Assembly: GCF_003751605.1 (NCBI RefSeq)
Contig: NZ_RJVJ01000001.1
Location: forward strand, 1,054,001-1,118,000
Origin: Kitasatospora cineracea
Lineage (GTDB): Bacteria > Actinomycetota > Actinomycetes > Streptomycetales > Streptomycetaceae
Length of the DNA stretch: 64,000 nucleotides
Direction: 5' to 3'
The notes under the pieces were generated by a model. That model searched no databases. It was not told the DNA's origin and saw only the letters and a list, made by a program, of their open reading frames with translations. How positions within the stretch are numbered: the first letter of the stretch is position 1; the number at the start of each line of letters is the position of its first letter. Positions 15,981 through 24,356 of the stretch are shown piece after piece. A program made the position numbers and the translations under genes.

Positions 15981-17243
15981 GTGACGACCACTCAATGGTG
16001 CCTGGCAGCAACCGCCTTGCTCGCCCTCTCCAGCCTCGCGGCCGCTGCCCGCTCCCGTGCCGTCACCCGGGCGCTGCGCTCCCGGCTGGCCCGGAGCGAG
16101 GGCGAACTCGCGGACGTCCGGGCCAGGTTGGCCGCCGAACTGGCCGACCGCCGGGCCGGGGCCGAGGCCGCCCTGCAGGAGCAGGAGATGAACGCGGCGA
16201 CCCGCCGGGCCTTCCTCAACGTGGCCCGCCGGATCCTGGTGATGGCGCACGACCAGCAGGCCGGACTGGACGAGATGGAGCGCACCCACGACGACCCGGT
16301 GCTGCTCGACGGCCTGCTGCGGGCCGACCACGCCGCCGCCCAGCAGGCCCGCCTGGCCCAGACCCTGGCCGTGCTCTGCGGCTCCCGGGCCGGCCGGACC
16401 TGGCCCGAGCCCGTCCCGCTGGAGGACGTGGTGCGCGGCGCCCAGGGCCGGATCCTGCCGTTCCAGCGGGTGGTCGTGCACAACCGGGTGGACACCGCGG
16501 TGCTCGGCGCGGCCGCCGAGGCGCTGATCCACGCGGTGGCCGAGCTGCTGGACAACGCCACCCGCTACTCGCCGCCCAGCTCGCAGGTGTACGTGACGCT
16601 GATGCCGGTGCACAACGGCGCGGTGATCGAGATCGACGACTGCGGCGTCGGGATGACCGACGTGACGGTCACCAAGGCCGCCGCCGCCCTGGCCGGCGGC
16701 GGCTCGCTGGAGGTCTCCCGGATCGGCGAGGTCCCGCAGCTGGGCCTGGCCGCCGTCGGCCGGCTCGCCCAGCAGTACGGCTTCCGGGTCACCGTGCACT
16801 CCACGCCGTCCCCGTACGGCGGCGTGCGGGTGGTGGTGCTGCTGCCGCACGCGCTGCTCACCGACCCGCTGCCGAGCGGCCTGCCCGGCACCGTCCGACC
16901 GCCCGCCGCCGCCGCCGAGCCGCAGCCCCGGGCGGCCGACCCGCTGCCCGTCCGCCCGGTCACCCCCCGGACCGCGGCGGCCCAGCGCCCCGCGGTGCCG
17001 CCGCAGGGCGGGGCGCTGCCCCGCCGCACCAACCGCCGGGGCAGCGCCCCGCGCGACCCGTTCCCCGCGGAACCGGCGGTGTCGCCGCGCTCCGCACGCG
17101 AGGCCCAGGCCTTCATGTCGCTGTTCCAGAGCGGCACCGCGGACGGCCGCCTCGCCGCCCAGCAGGACCGGCGGTCCGGCGCGGACCGCCCCGACGTATT
17201 CCCCGCTTCCCCCCAGGGAGACTCCCATGACGACCAACCCTGA
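15981..17243 (+). CDS. cvnA: conservon histidine-kinase-like ATPase
   Basis: 420 residues. A single N-terminal membrane anchor (about 5-23) and a coiled coil (about 28-75) replace the large sensor usual in CvnA proteins. A DHp-like region (VMAHDQQAGLDEMERTH) and an HATPase follow, with ELLDNATRYSPP (N box), IDDCGVGM (G1) and LGLAAVGRLAQQYGF (G2). The C-terminal 120 residues are a Pro/Arg-rich tail. Conservon proteins form a membrane complex resembling eukaryotic G-protein-coupled systems. Start GTG 15981, leaderless. Confidence 0.9.
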   Translation: MTTTQWCLAATALLALSSLAAAARSRAVTRALRSRLARSEGELADVRARLAAELADRRAGAEAALQEQEMNAATRRAFLNVARRILVMAHDQQAGLDEMERTHDDPVLLDGLLRADHAAAQQARLAQTLAVLCGSRAGRTWPEPVPLEDVVRGAQGRILPFQRVVVHNRVDTAVLGAAAEALIHAVAELLDNATRYSPPSSQVYVTLMPVHNGAVIEIDDCGVGMTDVTVTKAAAALAGGGSLEVSRIGEVPQLGLAAVGRLAQQYGFRVTVHSTPSPYGGVRVVVLLPHALLTDPLPSGLPGTVRPPAAAAEPQPRAADPLPVRPVTPRTAAAQRPAVPPQGGALPRRTNRRGSAPRDPFPAEPAVSPRSAREAQAFMSLFQSGTADGRLAAQQDRRSGADRPDVFPASPQGDSHDDQP

Positions 17244-17637
17244 TCTCGGCTGGCTGCTGGCCGACATCGTCTCGGTACCGGAGGTCCGGCACGCCCTCGT
17301 GGTGTCCAACGACGGACTGGAGATCGGCCGCAGCGCGCAGATCGACCGGGACGACGCCGAGCGGCTGGCCGCCGCCTGCTCCGGGCTGCAGTCGCTGTCC
17401 CGGGGGGTGGCGACCGGCTTCGGCGACGGCAGCACCCGGCAGATCGTCATCGAGTACGGCGGCGGCTACCTGTTCGTGGTCGCCGCCGGGGCCGGCGCGC
17501 ACCTCGCGGTGGTCACCGGGGAGACGGTGGACGCGGGCCTGGTCGCCTACCAGATGCAGATGCTGGTCGGGCGGATCGGCGAGCACCTGACGGCCGCGCC
17601 CCGGCAGGAGACCACCGCCGCCGGGGACCTCCGGTGA
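17227..17637 (+). CDS. cvnB: roadblock/LC7-domain protein of the conservon
   Basis: 136 residues. The roadblock/LC7 fold occupies most of the chain: DLGWLLADIVSVPEVRHALV at the start, then GLEIGRS and the YLFVVAAGAGAHLAVV strand pair. In conservons this protein is the likely GTPase-activating/inhibiting partner of CvnD. The gene overlaps cvnA by 17 nt and has AGGGAG upstream of ATG 17227. Confidence 0.93.
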   Translation: MTTNPDLGWLLADIVSVPEVRHALVVSNDGLEIGRSAQIDRDDAERLAAACSGLQSLSRGVATGFGDGSTRQIVIEYGGGYLFVVAAGAGAHLAVVTGETVDAGLVAYQMQMLVGRIGEHLTAAPRQETTAAGDLR

Positions 17638-17978
17638 GCCGCGGACCGGTACGCCCGTACGTCATCACCGGCGGGCGCAGCCGGGCCGGACGGAACGTGC
17701 TGGAGTTCGAGAGCCTGGTGCGGACCGTGTCGGGGGTCGCGGTCGATCCGATGGTGGTGAACCGGGAGCAGCTGGAGATCCTGGAGATCTGCCGGGAGCT
17801 GCTGTCGATCGCCGAGGTGGCAGCCCACCTCGGCCTGCCGATCAGCGTGCTGAAGGTGCTGGTGGGCGACCTGTGGGAACTGGGCGCGGTCCAGGTGCTG
17901 CCGCCCGCACGGCCGGCCGAGCGGGCACCGCTCGCCCTGATCGAGGAGGTGCTGGTTGGTCTCCGTCAGCTCCGTTGA
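17634..17978 (+). CDS. cvnC: DUF742 protein of the conservon
   Basis: 114 residues starting at GTG 17634, overlapping cvnB by 4 nt. VRPYVITGGRSR at the N-terminus, LLSIAEVAAHLGLPISVLKVLVGDL (winged-helix-like) and the C-terminal [13 protein letters not shown] are typical DUF742 features. Confidence 0.93.
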   Translation: MSRGPVRPYVITGGRSRAGRNVLEFESLVRTVSGVAVDPMVVNREQLEILEICRELLSIAEVAAHLGLPISVLKVLVGDLWELGAVQVLPPARPAERAPLALIEEVLVGLRQLR

Positions 17979-18552
17979 GCCCGCCTACCTGCCGCCCAGC
18001 GTGCAGGGCGCGGTGAAGATCCTGGTCACCGGGCCGTTCGGGGTGGGCAAGACCACCCTGGTCGGGGCGCTGAGCGAGATCGACCCGCTGCGCACCGAGG
18101 AGACGATGACCGCGGCCGGCGAGGACGTGGACGACCTGACCGGGCGCCCGCACAAGTCGACCACCACGGTGGCGCTGGACTTCGGCCGGATCACGCTCAG
18201 CGGCCGGCTCGCGCTGTACCTGTTCGGCACGCCCGGGCAGCAGCGGTTCTGGCCGCTGTGGGAGGACCTGTCGCGCGGGGCGCTGGGCGCGATCGCGCTG
18301 GTCGACTCGCGGCGGATCGAGGAGTCCTTCGACGTGCTCGGGCTGCTGGAGGAGCAGCGCATCCCGTTCGCGGTGGCGGTCAACCTGTTCCCGGACACCC
18401 CGCCGTACCCGGAGGAGGAACTGCGGGCGGCGCTCGACCTGCTGCCCGGCGTGCCGATCCTGACCTGCGACGTCCGCGACGAGGGCGCCGCGCACCGCCT
18501 GCTGATCGATTTCGTCGACCACCTGCGGGTCGGCGCCCTGGAGCTGTCATGA
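17956..18552 (+). CDS. cvnD: conservon small GTPase
   Basis: 198 residues from TTG 17956, with GAGGAGG 6 nt upstream inside cvnC (23-nt overlap). P-loop [14 protein letters not shown] (about 17-30), switch [16 protein letters not shown], and AVNLF at the usual base-recognition site, where the canonical NKxD is not evident. Belongs to the bacterial Mgl/Rab-like group that works with CvnA-C. Confidence 0.93.
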   Translation: MVSVSSVEPAYLPPSVQGAVKILVTGPFGVGKTTLVGALSEIDPLRTEETMTAAGEDVDDLTGRPHKSTTTVALDFGRITLSGRLALYLFGTPGQQRFWPLWEDLSRGALGAIALVDSRRIEESFDVLGLLEEQRIPFAVAVNLFPDTPPYPEEELRAALDLLPGVPILTCDVRDEGAAHRLLIDFVDHLRVGALELS

Positions 18553-19961
18553 CCGTTCCCGAACACCTGGCGGCCGCCGGCTGTCCCTACACCGGCCGCC
18601 CGGCCGGTGCCCCGCTGTACGGCTCGGCGCTCGCCGCCGACCCGCACGGCCTGTACGCCCGGCTGCGCGCCGAGCACGGCCCGGTCGCACCGATCGAGCT
18701 GGAGCCCGGGGTGGAGGCGTGGCTGGTCATCGGGTACCAGGAGATGCTCGAACTGACCCGCAACGAGCAGCAGTTCTCCAAGGACTCGCGGGGCTGGCGG
18801 GTGCCCCGGGAGGGCCGGCTGCGCCCGGACTCGCACCTGGTGCCGATGACCACCTGGCGACCCACCCTGCAGAGCGCGGACGGCGCCGAGCACCAGCGGC
18901 TGAGCACCGCGGTCGGCGACACGCTGGCCCGGATCGACCACAAGCGGCTGCGGGAGACCACCGAGGCCGCCGCGATGGCGCTGATCGAGAGCTGGGGGCC
19001 GGACGGCACCGCCGACCTGGTGGCCCAGTTCACCCGGCGGCTGCCGCTGCTGGTCTTCACCCAGCTGCTGGACCTGCCCGAGGAGGACGGTCCGCCGCTG
19101 CTGGAGCTGATCACCGGGGTGGTGGACAGCACCGCCGACTCGCAGCGCTCGGCCGCCGCGCTGGCCGGGCTGCTGGCCTCGCTGGTGCGGCGGCGGCGCG
19201 AGCAGCCCGGCGACGACCTGACCTCCTGGCTGCTGACCCACCCGGTCGGGCTGACCGACGAGGAGGTGGTGCACCACCTGGTGGTGCTGCTGGTGGCGGG
19301 CAACGAGCCGACCATCAACTGGATCGGCAACACGGTCCGGCTGCTGCTGACCGACCGCCGCTTCCGCACCAGCCTGACCGGCGGCCGGGCGACCGTCGCG
19401 GACGCCCTGGACGAGGTGCTGTGGCGCGACCCGCCGGTGCAGAACTTCCCCGGCCGGTGGGCCACCTCGGACACCGTGCTGGGCGGCCAGTACATCAGCG
19501 CGGGCGACCTGCTGGTGCTCGGCCTGGCCGGGGCCAACGACGACCCGTCGGCGCACGGCCCGGACGGCCTCAGCGGCAACCGGGCCCACCTGGCCTGGGG
19601 CGCGGGCCGGCACGTCTGCCCGGCCAAGGACCCGGCCCGGCTGGTCGTGGAGACCGCGATCGAGACCCTGCTGCACTGCCTGCCGGATCTCCAGCTCGCC
19701 GTCCCCGCCCACGAGTTGACCTGGCGTCCGTCGCCCTGGTCGCGCGCCCTGACCAGCCTGCCGGTGCTGTACAGCGCCTTCACCCCGCCCCGCTCCGCCC
19801 CGCCCGAGAGGACCGCATGGACACCGCAGCCGCAGACCGGGTCTGCCCCTACAGACTCGACCCCGCCGGGGCCGACCAGCACGCCGAGAACCGCCGGCTC
19901 CGCGCTCTCGGACCTGCGACGCAGGTTGAGCTCCCTGGTGGGGTGGTGGTCTGGGCGGTGA
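18549..19961 (+). CDS. cytochrome P450 of the conservon, first copy
   Basis: 470 residues if read to the first stop. Starts at ATG 18549 overlapping cvnD by 4 nt. I-helix region [15 protein letters not shown] (the usual acid-alcohol pair is replaced by EPT), and the haem loop [14 protein letters not shown] with Cys357. Trp replaces the usual Phe of the loop. The last 48 codons (from 19817) overlap the second P450 in another frame. Their amino acid content (Pro/Thr/Ser/Arg) is unlike a P450 C-terminus, so either the protein carries an overprinted tail or the frame is broken near 19800. P450s follow conservons in other streptomycetes. Confidence 0.85.
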   Translation: MTVPEHLAAAGCPYTGRPAGAPLYGSALAADPHGLYARLRAEHGPVAPIELEPGVEAWLVIGYQEMLELTRNEQQFSKDSRGWRVPREGRLRPDSHLVPMTTWRPTLQSADGAEHQRLSTAVGDTLARIDHKRLRETTEAAAMALIESWGPDGTADLVAQFTRRLPLLVFTQLLDLPEEDGPPLLELITGVVDSTADSQRSAAALAGLLASLVRRRREQPGDDLTSWLLTHPVGLTDEEVVHHLVVLLVAGNEPTINWIGNTVRLLLTDRRFRTSLTGGRATVADALDEVLWRDPPVQNFPGRWATSDTVLGGQYISAGDLLVLGLAGANDDPSAHGPDGLSGNRAHLAWGAGRHVCPAKDPARLVVETAIETLLHCLPDLQLAVPAHELTWRPSPWSRALTSLPVLYSAFTPPRSAPPERTAWTPQPQTGSAPTDSTPPGPTSTPRTAGSALSDLRRRLSSLVGWWSGR

Positions 19962-21046
19962 CCGGCCACGACGCCCTGCAGCAGCTGCTGGCCGACCCCC
20001 GGGTCGGCAAGGGCGTCGAGCACTGGTCGCTGTACCGGGAGGGCCGGCTGCCGGAGGGCTGGCCGCTGCTGACCTTCGTCACCGTCCCCGGGATGACCAC
20101 CTCCGACGGCGCCGACCACCGCCGGCTGCGCGCGCTGTCCGCCCAGGCGCTCACCCCGCGCCGGATCGCCGAGCTGGCCCCCGCCGTCGAGCGGCGGGTC
20201 GCCGAGCTGCTGGACGGCCTGGCCGCCGCGGAGGACCCGGTGACCGGGGTGGACCTGCGCAGCCGGTTCGCCTACCCGCTGCCGATGCACGTCATCGGCC
20301 GGCTGCTGGGCCTGACCCCGGAGCAGCAGGACCGGCTGCACGAGCTGTCCGACGTCGTGGTCAGCTCCTCCGCGGCGCCCGGCGCCGGCGCCGCGGCCGC
20401 CCGCGACATCGGGGCGCTGCTGGCCGGGGTCGCCGCCGCGAAGCGGGCCGCGCCCGCCGACGACCTGACCAGCGCGCTGATCGCCGCCCGCGAGGACCAG
20501 GACCGCCTCACCGAGCCCGAGTTGATCGGCATCCTGCTGCAGCTGGTGGTGGCGGGCCACGAGACCACCCTCAACCTGATCTGCAACGCGGTGCACGCCC
20601 TGCTCACCCACCCCGAGCAGCTGCGGCTGGTGCGGGACGGCGCGGTGCCGTGGTCCGCGGTGGTCGAGGAGACGCTGCGCTGGAACTCCCCGGTCGGCCA
20701 GTTCCCGATGCGCTACGCGCTGGAGGACATCGACCTCGGCGGGGGCGTGGTGATCCGCAAGGGCGACGGGATGCTCGCCTCGTACGCGGCCGCCGGGCGC
20801 GACCCGGAGCACTGGGCGGACCCGGACCGCTTCGACCTGACCCGCTCCCCCGTCCGGCACCTCTCGCTCGGGCACGGGCCGCACTTCTGCATCGGCTCGG
20901 CGCTGGCCCGGCTGGAGGCGGAGACCGCGCTGCGCGAGCTGTTCGCCCGCTTCCCCGGACTGCGGCCGGCCGAGGGCGCGGACCCGCGGCCGATCCCCTC
21001 GTTCGTCAGCAACGGCATCAGCAGCCTGCACGTCCGGCTCGGCTGA
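19817..21046 (+). CDS. cytochrome P450 of the conservon, second copy
   Basis: 409 residues from ATG 19817 (GAGAGGACC upstream). I-helix [14 protein letters not shown]-helix EETLRWNSP and haem loop [19 protein letters not shown] (Cys358) are all canonical. The protein belongs to the large streptomycete CYP105/107-like group; the substrate is unknown. The start lies inside the 3' end of the first P450. Confidence 0.93.
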   Translation: MDTAAADRVCPYRLDPAGADQHAENRRLRALGPATQVELPGGVVVWAVTGHDALQQLLADPRVGKGVEHWSLYREGRLPEGWPLLTFVTVPGMTTSDGADHRRLRALSAQALTPRRIAELAPAVERRVAELLDGLAAAEDPVTGVDLRSRFAYPLPMHVIGRLLGLTPEQQDRLHELSDVVVSSSAAPGAGAAAARDIGALLAGVAAAKRAAPADDLTSALIAAREDQDRLTEPELIGILLQLVVAGHETTLNLICNAVHALLTHPEQLRLVRDGAVPWSAVVEETLRWNSPVGQFPMRYALEDIDLGGGVVIRKGDGMLASYAAAGRDPEHWADPDRFDLTRSPVRHLSLGHGPHFCIGSALARLEAETALRELFARFPGLRPAEGADPRPIPSFVSNGISSLHVRLG

Positions 21047-21081
21047 CGGGGCGTCGGCCGCCGGCCCCCGCCGGGTCGCTC

Positions 21082-21150
21082 CACGTGACCGGGCGGGGGC
21101 CGCTCCCGGCGACCGGGCGGGGGCGGCCACGTGACCGGGCGGGGGTCGGC
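21082..21150 (+). repeat. three direct repeats of GACCGGGCGGGGG
   Basis: The 13-mer occurs near 21087, 21110 and 21132, two copies within the longer CACGTGACCGGGCGGGGG. It lies between the second P450 and the secreted peptide gene. Confidence 0.7.
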
Positions 21151-21165
21151 CTCGTTGCACCTGCC

Positions 21166-21423
21166 ATGAAGAAGCTCACCGCACTCGCCGTCCTCTCCGT
21201 GGCCGGGCTGGCGCTCGCCCAGGCTCCCGCCCAGGCCGCCCCGATCGCCTCGGCCGGCGGCCTCGGCCAGGCCCAGGGCCTGGACACCGGCTACCACGGC
21301 CCGCTGCCCTCCACCGCCGAACTGTGCCACCGCGACCTGGCCCAGTACCCGGTGGTCGGCCCGCTCACCGACTCCGCCACCGGCGCCTGCGAGGCCCTCG
21401 GCGCGACCGTCGACGGGCAGTAG
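21166..21423 (+). CDS. small secreted protein with one Cys pair
   Basis: 85 residues. MKKLTALAVLSVAGLALAQ is a Sec signal, cleaved near AQA-A (about residue 25). The mature part has two cysteines (in ELCHRD and GACEAL) that could form a disulfide. Similar small exported proteins of unknown function are common in streptomycetes. Confidence 0.6.
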   Translation: MKKLTALAVLSVAGLALAQAPAQAAPIASAGGLGQAQGLDTGYHGPLPSTAELCHRDLAQYPVVGPLTDSATGACEALGATVDGQ

Positions 21424-21525
21424 CCACGCCCCGACCCTCGACGGTCAGGAGCCACACCCCGGACAGGCGAGCCGCTATGGTGCGAATGTCCGTTTCTTCC
21501 GTGGTTCCTGGCGTGAGGTGATCCC

Positions 21526-23259
21526 GTGGGCAGCGTGGCCGACCAGATGGTGGAAGTGCTCCAGCAGGCCGGGGTCGAACGCGTCTACGGGGTGGTCGGC
21601 GACAGCCTCAACCCGGTCGTCGACGCGATCCGCCGCGCCGAGGGCATCTCCTGGGTGCACGTCAGGAACGAGGAGGCCGGGGCGTTCGCGGCCGCCGCCG
21701 AGGCCGAGCTGACCGGGCGCCTGGCGGTCTGCGCGGGCAGCTGCGGCCCCGGCAACACCCACCTCGTCCAGGGCCTGTACGACGCCCAGCGCAGCGGGGT
21801 GCCCGTACTGGCCCTGGCCTCGCACATCCCGTCCGCGCAGATCGGCACCGGCTTCTTCCAGGAGACCCATCCCGAGCGGGTGTTCACCGACTGCAGCTCC
21901 TGGTGCGAGATGCTCTCCAACCCGGTCCAGCTGCCCCGGCTGCTGCGGGTCGGCATCCAGCACGCGCTCGGCTCCCCCGGCGTCTCGGTGCTGGTCTTCC
22001 CCGGCGACGTCGCCGCGCTCACCGCCCCCTCCCCCACCGGCCGCAGCAGCTTCCTCACCGAACAGGCCGTCGCCGCCCCGCCCTGGTCCCAGGTCCAGGC
22101 CCTCGCCGAGGCGCTCAACTCCGCCCGCACGGTGACCGTCTTCGCCGGCGCGGGCGTCCGCGGCGCGCACGAGGAGCTGATGCACCTCGCCGAGGTGCTG
22201 CACGCCCCGATCGGGCACTCGCTGCGCGGCAAGGAATGGGTGCAGTACGACAACCCCTACGACGTCGGGATGAGCGGCCTGCTCGGCTACGGCGCCTGCC
22301 ACGAAGCCCTGCACGAAGCCGAGTTGGTGCTGCTGCTGGGCACCGACTTCCCGTACGACTCCTTCCTCCCGCAGGCCCGCACCGTCCAGGTCGACCACGA
22401 CGCGACCCGGCTCGGCCGCCGCACCCCGCTCGAACTCGCCGTGCACGGCGACGTCGCCGCCACCCTGCGGGCCGTGCTGCCGCTGCTGGAGCGCAAGACC
22501 GACCGCCGCTTCCTGGACGGGCTGCTGGACCGGCACTGCAAGGCACTGGAGACGGTGGTCGGCGCGTACACCAGGGGCATCGAGAAGCACCGGCCGATCC
22601 ACCCCGAGTACGTCGCCTCGGTCCTCGACGACGTCGCCGCCGAGGACGCCGTCTTCACCGTCGACACCGGCATGTGCAACGTCTGGGCCGCCCGCTACCT
22701 CACCCCCAACGGGCGCCGCCGGGTCATCGGCTCCTTCCTGCACGGCTCGATGGCCAACGCCCTGCCGCACGCGATCGGCGCCCAACTCGCCTTCCCCGGA
22801 CGGCAGGTGGTCTCGATGTCCGGCGACGGCGGGATCGGCATGCTGCTCGGCGAACTGCTCACCGTGGCGAAGTACCGGCTGCCGGTGAAGACCGTGGTGT
22901 TCAACAACGGGGCGCTCGGCATGATCAAGCTGGAGATGCTGGTCTCCGGCTACCCGGAGGCCGAGATCGACAACGGGGACGTCGACTACGCGGCGATCGC
23001 CCGCGCCTGCGGCATCGCCGCGAAGCGGGTCACCGACCCGGCGAAGGTCCGCGAGGTCCTCGCCGACGCGCTGGAACGCCCCGGCCCCGCCCTGGTCGAC
23101 GTCGTCACCGACCCCAACGCCCTCTCCATCCCCCCGCACATCACCGCCGCCCAGCTCAAGGGCTTCGCCCTGGCCGCCGGCCGCACCGTCCTGACCGGCG
23201 GCGTCGGCAAGATGATCGACCTGGCGCGCTCCAACCTCCGCAACATCCCGCGCCCCTGA
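21526..23259 (+). CDS. poxB: thiamine-diphosphate pyruvate dehydrogenase (quinone) / pyruvate oxidase
   Basis: 577 residues. Oxidative decarboxylation of pyruvate to acetate with electron transfer to menaquinone, a peripheral membrane flavoenzyme. The catalytic Glu is in HVRNEEAGAFAA (about residue 49), and the GSCGPGNTHLVQGLYDA segment is typical. The central FAD/Rossmann part spans about 190-330. The ThDP site is SGDGGIGML...VVFNNG (about 431-465). GTG 21526 has GAGGTGAT upstream. The C-terminal membrane-binding peptide is not evident. Confidence 0.9.
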   Translation: MGSVADQMVEVLQQAGVERVYGVVGDSLNPVVDAIRRAEGISWVHVRNEEAGAFAAAAEAELTGRLAVCAGSCGPGNTHLVQGLYDAQRSGVPVLALASHIPSAQIGTGFFQETHPERVFTDCSSWCEMLSNPVQLPRLLRVGIQHALGSPGVSVLVFPGDVAALTAPSPTGRSSFLTEQAVAAPPWSQVQALAEALNSARTVTVFAGAGVRGAHEELMHLAEVLHAPIGHSLRGKEWVQYDNPYDVGMSGLLGYGACHEALHEAELVLLLGTDFPYDSFLPQARTVQVDHDATRLGRRTPLELAVHGDVAATLRAVLPLLERKTDRRFLDGLLDRHCKALETVVGAYTRGIEKHRPIHPEYVASVLDDVAAEDAVFTVDTGMCNVWAARYLTPNGRRRVIGSFLHGSMANALPHAIGAQLAFPGRQVVSMSGDGGIGMLLGELLTVAKYRLPVKTVVFNNGALGMIKLEMLVSGYPEAEIDNGDVDYAAIARACGIAAKRVTDPAKVREVLADALERPGPALVDVVTDPNALSIPPHITAAQLKGFALAAGRTVLTGGVGKMIDLARSNLRNIPRP

Positions 23260-23460
23260 CGGGGGCCCCGGCGCAGGGGCAAGGCCCTGGCGGGCGGCCA
23301 GGGGAGAGGGGGCCGGAGGGGCCCTGGCGGGCGGCGGGGAGGGGAAGGAAACGAGCGGCCTCGCCGGGGCGGGGAAGACGGGGGGGAGGCCCTGGAGAGG
23401 GGCCGGTCGGCCCTGGTGGGGGTGGGGGTGGGGCGGGAGGATGGGGGTGCGGGAGAGGGG
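23260..23460 (+). other. non-coding G-rich/purine-rich block
   Basis: Almost 200 nt with many runs of 3-7 G and a duplicated GCCCTGGCGGGCGGC (near 23286 and 23322). Potential to form G-quadruplexes on the plus strand. No gene seen. Confidence 0.6.
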
Positions 23461-23462
23461 GT

Positions 23463-23497
23463 TTGCCTGTGGGGCAAGTTTGTTGCCTCTGGGGCAG
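23463..23497. promoter_or_regulatory. two inverted repeats, likely XRE-cupin operator
   Basis: TTGCC-TGTGG-GGCAA (23463-23477) and TTGCC-TCTGG-GGCAG (23483-23497), 20 bp apart (two helical turns). A third half site TTGCC (23511-23515) abuts the start codon. Likely autoregulatory operator of the gene at 23518. Confidence 0.65.
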
Positions 23498-23517
23498 GGA
23501 GGGTGTGGACTTGCCCC

Positions 23518-24123
23518 ATGACGGACAGCCCTCTCGGTGAGGACCAGGAAGTCGCGGGCCTCGGTGCGCGGCTGCGGGAGCAGCGGGTCTCCAGTCGGTT
23601 GACGCTGGAGGTCGCGGCGTCCCGGGTCGGACTCTCGCCAGCTTACTTGTCGCGGTTGGAGACCGGGCGGCGGCAGCCTTCGCTGCCGGTGCTGCTGGGC
23701 CTGGCCCGGGCGTACGGGACGAGCGTGGCCGAGTTGCTCGGGGAGCAGCCGGGCGAGCCGGACCCGGTGATCCGGGGCGGGCGGATCGAGCCGGGGCGGG
23801 CCGGCGGCTGGGGGTACCGGCGGGCCGGTGCGCAGGGCCGGGCGATGCAGGCGCTGCGGGTGCACGTGCCGCCGGGCACGCAGGACGCGGTGGTGCGGGT
23901 GCACCCGGGCGAGGAGTGGCTGTACGTCACCGGGGGCCGGATGCGGCTGACCCTGGGCGACCGGGTCCACCTGCTGGACGAGGGCGACTCGGCGCACTTC
24001 GACTCGATGACCCCGCACGTGATCGCCGCGGACTCGGCGGCCGGTCTCGACCTGGTCTTCGTCCACACGCTGCTGCAGAGCCCCGGCGGCGACCTGTGCC
24101 TGGGCGACGCCCCGCGCATCTAG
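23518..24123 (+). CDS. XRE-family regulator with C-terminal cupin
   Basis: 201 residues. HTH at about 15-68 (LTLEVAASRVGLSPAYLSRLETGRR) and a cupin_2 barrel at about 115-185 (VHPGEEWLYVTGGRMRLTLGD, DSMTPHVIAA). Regulators of this type bind small ligands in the cupin and often control a neighbouring metabolic or membrane gene. Here the DUF6126-like gene follows 41 nt downstream. ATG 23518 directly follows a TTGCC half-site. Confidence 0.88.
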   Translation: MTDSPLGEDQEVAGLGARLREQRVSSRLTLEVAASRVGLSPAYLSRLETGRRQPSLPVLLGLARAYGTSVAELLGEQPGEPDPVIRGGRIEPGRAGGWGYRRAGAQGRAMQALRVHVPPGTQDAVVRVHPGEEWLYVTGGRMRLTLGDRVHLLDEGDSAHFDSMTPHVIAADSAAGLDLVFVHTLLQSPGGDLCLGDAPRI

Positions 24124-24164
24124 ACCGTCACACCCCCGTCCGCCACCACCGTCAGGAGACCGCC

Positions 24165-24356
24165 ATGGCCGACACCCCGAAGCCCGCCGCCCACGCCCCC
24201 GCCCACGCCCCCGTTCCGAAGTACGCCGAGACCATCGACGCGGGCTACCGGGCCTCGAACCGGGTGTGGATCCGGGTGTGGATCTACATCGTGTCGGGCC
24301 ACGTCTTCGTGGCCTTCCTGTTCCTGCTGTTCTACGTGGGCAGTCACAAGGGCTGA
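24165..24356 (+). CDS. small membrane protein (DUF6126-like)
   Basis: 63 residues, GGAGA 7 nt before ATG 24165. A hydrophilic Ala/Pro/His-rich N-terminus, then NRVWIRVWIYIVSGHVF leading into one membrane helix (about 40-58). Pairing with an XRE-cupin regulator is recurrent in streptomycetes. Overlaps the end of the convergent MocR gene by 13 nt. The function is unknown. Confidence 0.7.
   Translation: MADTPKPAAHAPAHAPVPKYAETIDAGYRASNRVWIRVWIYIVSGHVFVAFLFLLFYVGSHKG

Noticed and set aside
18549..19961. First P450 as an inactive pseudogene
   Set aside because: The haem Cys loop and overall length are intact; only the tail is doubtful, so it is kept as a CDS with a warning.
21475..24066. 863-codon open frame on the minus strand opposite poxB
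   Set aside because: Composition is the shadow of poxB and the XRE-cupin gene, with no ribosome site and no motifs.
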